10,022 nt of DNA from Prevotellaceae bacterium. Lineage in GTDB: Bacteria > Bacteroidota > Bacteroidia > Bacteroidales > Paludibacteraceae. This document shows, piece after piece, positions 7,363 through 10,022 of the stretch. Under the pieces are notes generated by a model, which saw only the letters and a list, made by a program, of their open reading frames with translations, was not told the origin of the DNA and ran no database searches. The DNA lies in the NCBI GenBank assembly GCA_031270425.1, contig JAISXQ010000202.1, forward strand, positions 1-10,022, given 5' to 3'. Position 1 is the stretch's first letter, and each line of letters begins with the position of its first letter. Position numbers and translations under genes: made by a program.

Positions 7363-7392
7363 CAAAATTAGCTTTTTTTTTGTATTCTCAAA
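7363..7392 (-). promoter_or_regulatory. Bacteroidota-type promoter candidate for cassette B
   Basis: On the minus strand, 7370-7363 reads TAATTTTG (TAnnTTTG). TTTG lies at 7392-7389 with an 18-bp spacer, one less than the usual 19-21. The ATG at 7303 is about 60 bp downstream. The call is by consensus only. Confidence 0.5.
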
Positions 7393-7421
7393 CGACAAAA
7401 CGTGAAATTATCTTTAAAAGT

Positions 7422-7502
7422 CTGTATTTTTATGTTTTGTTACACGAAAAGGCATAAAGTTTTACTATTTTTTTCATTGCATCGAAATTTACAAAAATAC
7501 AG
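7422..7502. repeat. 10-bp inverted repeat upstream of the cassette B promoter
   Basis: CTGTATTTTT (7422-7431) and AAAAATACAG (7493-7502) are perfect inverted copies, 61 bp apart. They are AT-rich and widely spaced, so chance is quite possible. Confidence 0.35.
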
Positions 7503-7578
7503 TTTACAGAATCTGTGTTGAGAAATAAATTGACGTAACGTTTATTAGTACATGACAAAAACAGATAATTTCTCTAAG

Positions 7579-7605
7579 CACAATAGGCACAATAGGACAC
7601 AATAG
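7579..7605 (+). repeat. Three direct CACAATAG copies
   Basis: CACAATAG lies at 7579-7586, 7588-7595 and 7598-7605, spaced by 9 and 10 bp, close to one helical turn. Inverted ACAATAG copies occur at 7646-7652 and 7737-7743, and another direct copy at 7793-7799. Near-helical spacing fits a set of regulator sites, but no regulator is known here. Confidence 0.6.
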
Positions 7606-7663
7606 ACTTTTTCAACGTTTCTTTGAGAAAAACCAATCACATAAACTATTGTGTACCATTGTG
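7588..7663. repeat. 18-bp inner inverted repeat with T run, hairpin candidate
   Basis: CACAATAGGACACAATAG (7588-7605) and the complement of 7646-7663 match at 16 of 18 positions, leaving a 40-nt loop. T6 follows at 7665-7670. In plus-strand RNA this would be a long hairpin with a downstream U run, resembling a terminator or an attenuator ahead of zupT. Its centre (about 7625) is offset from that of the outer 17-bp repeat (7666). Confidence 0.6.
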
Positions 7664-7869
7664 GTTTTTTGTATATAAAAACATTTAGTACATGGTCTCT
7701 TCTAAACAAAAAAAATGTGATGTAATTGAATTAAAACTATTGTTTTCTATGTGTTTATGCTTGAAATATTTTTTTGTCATGTACTAAAAATTACAATAGT
7801 TCGTTATAAAAACAGTTTCAAATCAATAATAAGGTTTTGTTTTTTTTCAATAAACTGTTGAAAGATTAA

Positions 7870-7891
7870 AAAGTTTTGTTTTTAAAACTTT
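7870..7891. promoter_or_regulatory. AT-rich palindrome just upstream of zupT
   Basis: AAAGTTTT (7870-7877) and AAAACTTT (7884-7891) are perfect inverted arms around a 6-bp centre, ending 17 bp before the zupT ATG. The position would suit an operator for a metal-responsive repressor or a weak leader hairpin. The composition is so AT-rich that chance cannot be excluded. Confidence 0.35.
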
Positions 7892-7908
7892 AATTGAATT
7901 AAAAAAAC

Positions 7909-8706
7909 ATGGAAGAACATACTCTTTGGATAGCATTCGGTTTAACCCTTATCGCGGGATTGTCCACCGGCATAGGCAGTATTATGGCGCTGCTGGCTAA
8001 GCGGACGAATACGAATTTTCTCTGCGCTTCGCTGGGTTTTTCGGCAGGGGTAATGCTCTATGTTTCGTTTATGGAAATGATACCCAATGCCAAAGACGCC
8101 CTCGAACCTATTTTCGGGGAAAAAACAGGGATGCTCTACCTTATCCTGTCTTTTTTCGGCGGTATAGCGATGATTATGTTGATCGACTTTTTTATTCCCC
8201 AAACAGCCGCCAATCCGCACGAAGTTTATCGCGTTGAGGAAATGGAAACGAATCATTCCCTCAAACGGGTCGGTCTGGTGATGGCTCTGTCGCTTGCCAT
8301 TCACAATTTTCCCGAAGGTATCGCTACTTTCGTGTCGGGTTTGGGTTCCTTGGACATCGCCATTCCCATTACCGTCGCTATCGCCATTCACAATATACCG
8401 GAAGGCATTGCCGTTTCGGTACCTATTTACCACGCTACCGGAAACCGTAAAAAAGCTTTCTGGTGGTCTTTCCTTTCGGGATTGGCGGAACCGCTCGGCG
8501 CTGTCGCCGCTTATTTTTTTCTGCTGCCTTACTGGACTCCCGCCCTCAATGGAGTGATATTGGCTGCCGTGTCGGGCATTATGGTCTTTATTTCGCTGGA
8601 CGAATTGCTGCCTACCGCCGAAAAATTCGGGAAACACCATCTTTCCATCGGCGGTTTGGTAGCCGGCATGTTGCTAATGGCTGTCAGTTTGTATCTGTTT
8701 GTTTAA
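7909..8706 (+). CDS. zupT: ZIP family divalent metal transporter ZupT
   Basis: The product is 265 aa, close to the length of characterised bacterial ZupT (about 257 aa). It is an inner-membrane protein with about eight hydrophobic segments, among them residues 7-30, 36-58, 74-95, 121-142 and 241-265. The two ZIP signatures are intact: HNFPEG at 132-137 in helix 4 and HNIPEG at 161-166 in helix 5. Their His, Asn and Glu residues form the metal site. The loop between helices 3 and 4 is short and lacks a long His-rich tract. Known family members import zinc, iron and other divalent cations down their gradient. It stands alone on its strand, after a long spacer that may carry its control sites, and converges with the aldehyde dehydrogenase. 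Substrate preference cannot be told from the sequence. Confidence 0.95.
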   Translation: MEEHTLWIAFGLTLIAGLSTGIGSIMALLAKRTNTNFLCASLGFSAGVMLYVSFMEMIPNAKDALEPIFGEKTGMLYLILSFFGGIAMIMLIDFFIPQTAANPHEVYRVEEMETNHSLKRVGLVMALSLAIHNFPEGIATFVSGLGSLDIAIPITVAIAIHNIPEGIAVSVPIYHATGNRKKAFWWSFLSGLAEPLGAVAAYFFLLPYWTPALNGVILAAVSGIMVFISLDELLPTAEKFGKHHLSIGGLVAGMLLMAVSLYLFV

Positions 8707-8710
8707 AGTT

Positions 8711-10022
8711 TCAACCTCCTAAGAATTTTTTCAACTTCTTTACGTATTTGAACGGAGCGTATTTAAACGGTAAATCTATCCACAGGGGCGTAGAAACGAG
8801 GGCTCTCGCGTTGCTGAATGCCAGAAAACTGTTGTGTCCGTGGTATTTGCCCATGCCGCTGTTGCCTGTGCCGCCGAAGGGCAGGTAATGATTGCTTACG
8901 TGCATCAGCGTGTCGTTGATGCATCCGCCGCCCGAAGCGGTTTTCCGAAACACGTTCTTTGCCTTGCTGTTTGAGCCGAAATAGTAGAGCGCCAGGGGTT
9001 TTTCATTTATGTTTACATAATGAATTGCTTCGTCGATATGATCAAAAACCATTACCGGAAGTAAGGGACCGAAAATTTCTTCCTGCATTACCGGGAAATC
9101 CGGTTGCACGCCGTCGATAAGGGTAGGTGAGATATAGCGTTCCGCTTCGTCGACCTCTCCACCATATACGATGTTTCCGTGTTTCATCAGTTTTTGCAGG
9201 CGTTTTACCGCGTCCGTATTGACAATGCGCGGAAAGAATTTACTTTGTTTGCAATCTTTTCCGAACATTTCTTCTATCGCCGCAATCATTTCCCTTAACA
9301 GCGCGTCTTTTATATCCCTGTGCGCGAAAAGATAGTCGGGAGCAATGCAGGTTTGTCCCGCATTAATGGTTTTCCCCCAGACGATACGCCGCGCGGCAAT
9401 TTTCAAATCGGCGCCGGCGTCCACAATGCAGGGACTTTTCCCGCCGAGTTCCAGTACGACGGGGGTAAGATATTCCGAAGCCGCCCGCATTACCGTCTTT
9501 CCCAATTGCGGACTGCCTGTAAAGAAAATCATATCGAAACGCTGTTGCAATAATCTTGTGTTTACTTCCCGTCCGCCCTGCGTTATGGCGATATATTCGT
9601 CGTCGAAGGTATTTTTTATGATTTCTTCCATCGTTCCGGCAACCGCGGGAGTATAAGGCGAAGGTTTCAGCACGGCGCAGCAGCCCGCCGAAATAGCGCC
9701 TACCAAGGGATTTATCAGCAGTTGGAAAGGGTAATTCCACGGGGCTATTATCAGGGAAACTCCCAAAGCCTCGTAAATAATGTGGCTCGAAGACGGTTGT
9801 AAATGCAAAGGGGTCGGTACTTTTTCCGCTTTTGCCCATTTTTTCAGATGCTTTAAGTGATTATCAATTTCCTGCAACACAATGCTTATTTCGGTCAGAT
9901 ATGCTTCTTCGCAGGATTTGTGCAAAACTGTCCAAAGTGCGCCGGTCAGTTGTTTTTCGTAAATTTTGATGGCGGATTTGAGTTTGTTCAGTTGCCGGAG
10001 CCTGAAATTGAGATCTTTCGTT
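8711..10022 (-). CDS. Class 3-type aldehyde dehydrogenase, N-terminus beyond the right edge
   Basis: The open frame runs from a TGA at 8713-8711 to the window edge: 436 codons with no stop. A TTG near 9925 is internal, because the homologous N-terminal helix (from TKDLNFRLRQLNKLKSAI) continues upstream of it. Family motifs are present: APWNYPFQL with the oxyanion Asn, FFTGSPQLGK in the NAD-binding region, LELGGKSP with the general-base Glu, NAGQTC with the nucleophilic Cys, EEIFGPLLPV, and PFGGTGNSGMGKYHG. Spacing of Asn to Glu (95) and Glu to Cys (34) equals that of ALDH3-type enzymes, implying that only about 15-20 N-terminal residues are missing. The enzyme oxidises aldehydes to acids with NAD(P). 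ALDH3-like members often act on medium or long-chain aldehydes; the substrate here is unknown. Its stop lies 4 bp from that of zupT. Confidence 0.93.
   Translation of the reverse strand, partial: TKDLNFRLRQLNKLKSAIKIYEKQLTGALWTVLHKSCEEAYLTEISIVLQEIDNHLKHLKKWAKAEKVPTPLHLQPSSSHIIYEALGVSLIIAPWNYPFQLLINPLVGAISAGCCAVLKPSPYTPAVAGTMEEIIKNTFDDEYIAITQGGREVNTRLLQQRFDMIFFTGSPQLGKTVMRAASEYLTPVVLELGGKSPCIVDAGADLKIAARRIVWGKTINAGQTCIAPDYLFAHRDIKDALLREMIAAIEEMFGKDCKQSKFFPRIVNTDAVKRLQKLMKHGNIVYGGEVDEAERYISPTLIDGVQPDFPVMQEEIFGPLLPVMVFDHIDEAIHYVNINEKPLALYYFGSNSKAKNVFRKTASGGGCINDTLMHVSNHYLPFGGTGNSGMGKYHGHNSFLAFSNARALVSTPLWIDLPFKYAPFKYVKKLKKFLGG

Larger units (their letters stand above)
7545..7787. repeat. 243-bp non-coding stretch bounded by perfect 17-bp inverted repeats
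   Basis: TTAGTACATGACAAAAA (7545-7561) is repeated in perfect inverted orientation at 7771-7787. A third, partial copy, TTAGTACATG, lies inside at 7685-7694 in the direct orientation. The interval has no coding potential. No clear target-site duplication flanks it: TTTA on the left and AAAA on the right are not direct copies. It could be a MITE-like remnant, a regulatory RNA locus, or paired operator sites. Confidence 0.7.
7304..7908. other. 605-bp gene-free, AT-rich divergent spacer
   Basis: This spacer separates the minus-strand 938-aa lipoprotein from the plus-strand zupT. I see no open reading frame with a plausible start and composition, and no tRNA. It contains a promoter candidate for the lipoprotein (7363-7392), several inverted repeats (7422-7502, 7545-7787, 7588-7663, 7870-7891), a cluster of ACAATAG words (7580-7799) and a 14-bp direct repeat TAATTGAATTAAAA (7723-7736 and 7891-7904). 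No exact TTTG/TAnnTTTG promoter pair for zupT was found. Confidence 0.8.

Noticed and set aside
7304..7908. Possible CRISPR array, suggested by the short repeats in the spacer.
   Set aside because: The repeats are 7-17 bp, in mixed orientations and with irregular spacing, unlike the uniform direct repeats and spacers of CRISPR, and no cas gene is present.
7942..8640. 232-codon open frame on the minus strand, opposite zupT.
   Set aside because: It is fully antisense to a well-supported transporter, is basic and low-complexity in composition, and shows no recognisable domain.
9923..9925. TTG as the start of the aldehyde dehydrogenase, giving 404 aa.
   Set aside because: The frame stays open to the window edge and the upstream residues read as the expected N-terminal helices of the family, so the gene is cut by the edge instead.

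Overview
The window looks like a chromosomal segment of a Bacteroidota bacterium, probably Bacteroidales. This rests on three things: AT-rich spacers with no clear Shine-Dalgarno sequences, promoter-like TTTG / TAnnTTTG pairs, and several lipoproteins and C-terminal-aromatic outer-membrane beta-barrel proteins. The genus cannot be named from this sequence alone.

Layout. Positions 1-88 (minus) hold the N-terminus of an NAD-binding epimerase/dehydratase that runs off the left edge. Upstream of it, on the same strand, is a complete AAA ATPase of the AAA_14/DUF4143 type (150-1448). A divergent AT-rich spacer (1449-1654) carries promoter candidates for both directions. Next come four envelope genes arranged as two convergent two-gene cassettes. 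Cassette A (plus) is a 281-aa lipoprotein (1655-2500) followed by a 283-aa predicted beta-barrel (2528-3379). Cassette B (minus) is a 938-aa repeat-containing lipoprotein (4487-7303) followed by a 309-aa beta-barrel (3475-4404). The barrels are recognisable paralogues, and the lipoproteins share N-terminal architecture and beta-sandwich-like units. The cassettes are therefore best read as a diverged inverted duplication of a lipoprotein-barrel operon, meeting tail to tail at a bidirectional hairpin terminator (3415-3454).

A 605-bp spacer (7304-7908) has no gene. It holds a promoter candidate for cassette B, a 243-bp stretch bounded by a perfect 17-bp inverted repeat, an off-centre inner 18-bp inverted repeat, and six copies of ACAATAG in either orientation. 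It is followed by a ZIP-family metal transporter (zupT, 7909-8706, plus). That gene ends 4 bp from the stop codon of a convergent class-3-type aldehyde dehydrogenase (8711 to beyond the right edge, minus).

Functional reading. The epimerase, ATPase, transporter and dehydrogenase are ordinary genes with recognisable families. The part I cannot assign to a described system is the duplicated lipoprotein-barrel pair. The arrangement suggests that each barrel works with its own lipoprotein at the outer membrane, but substrate and role are unknown.
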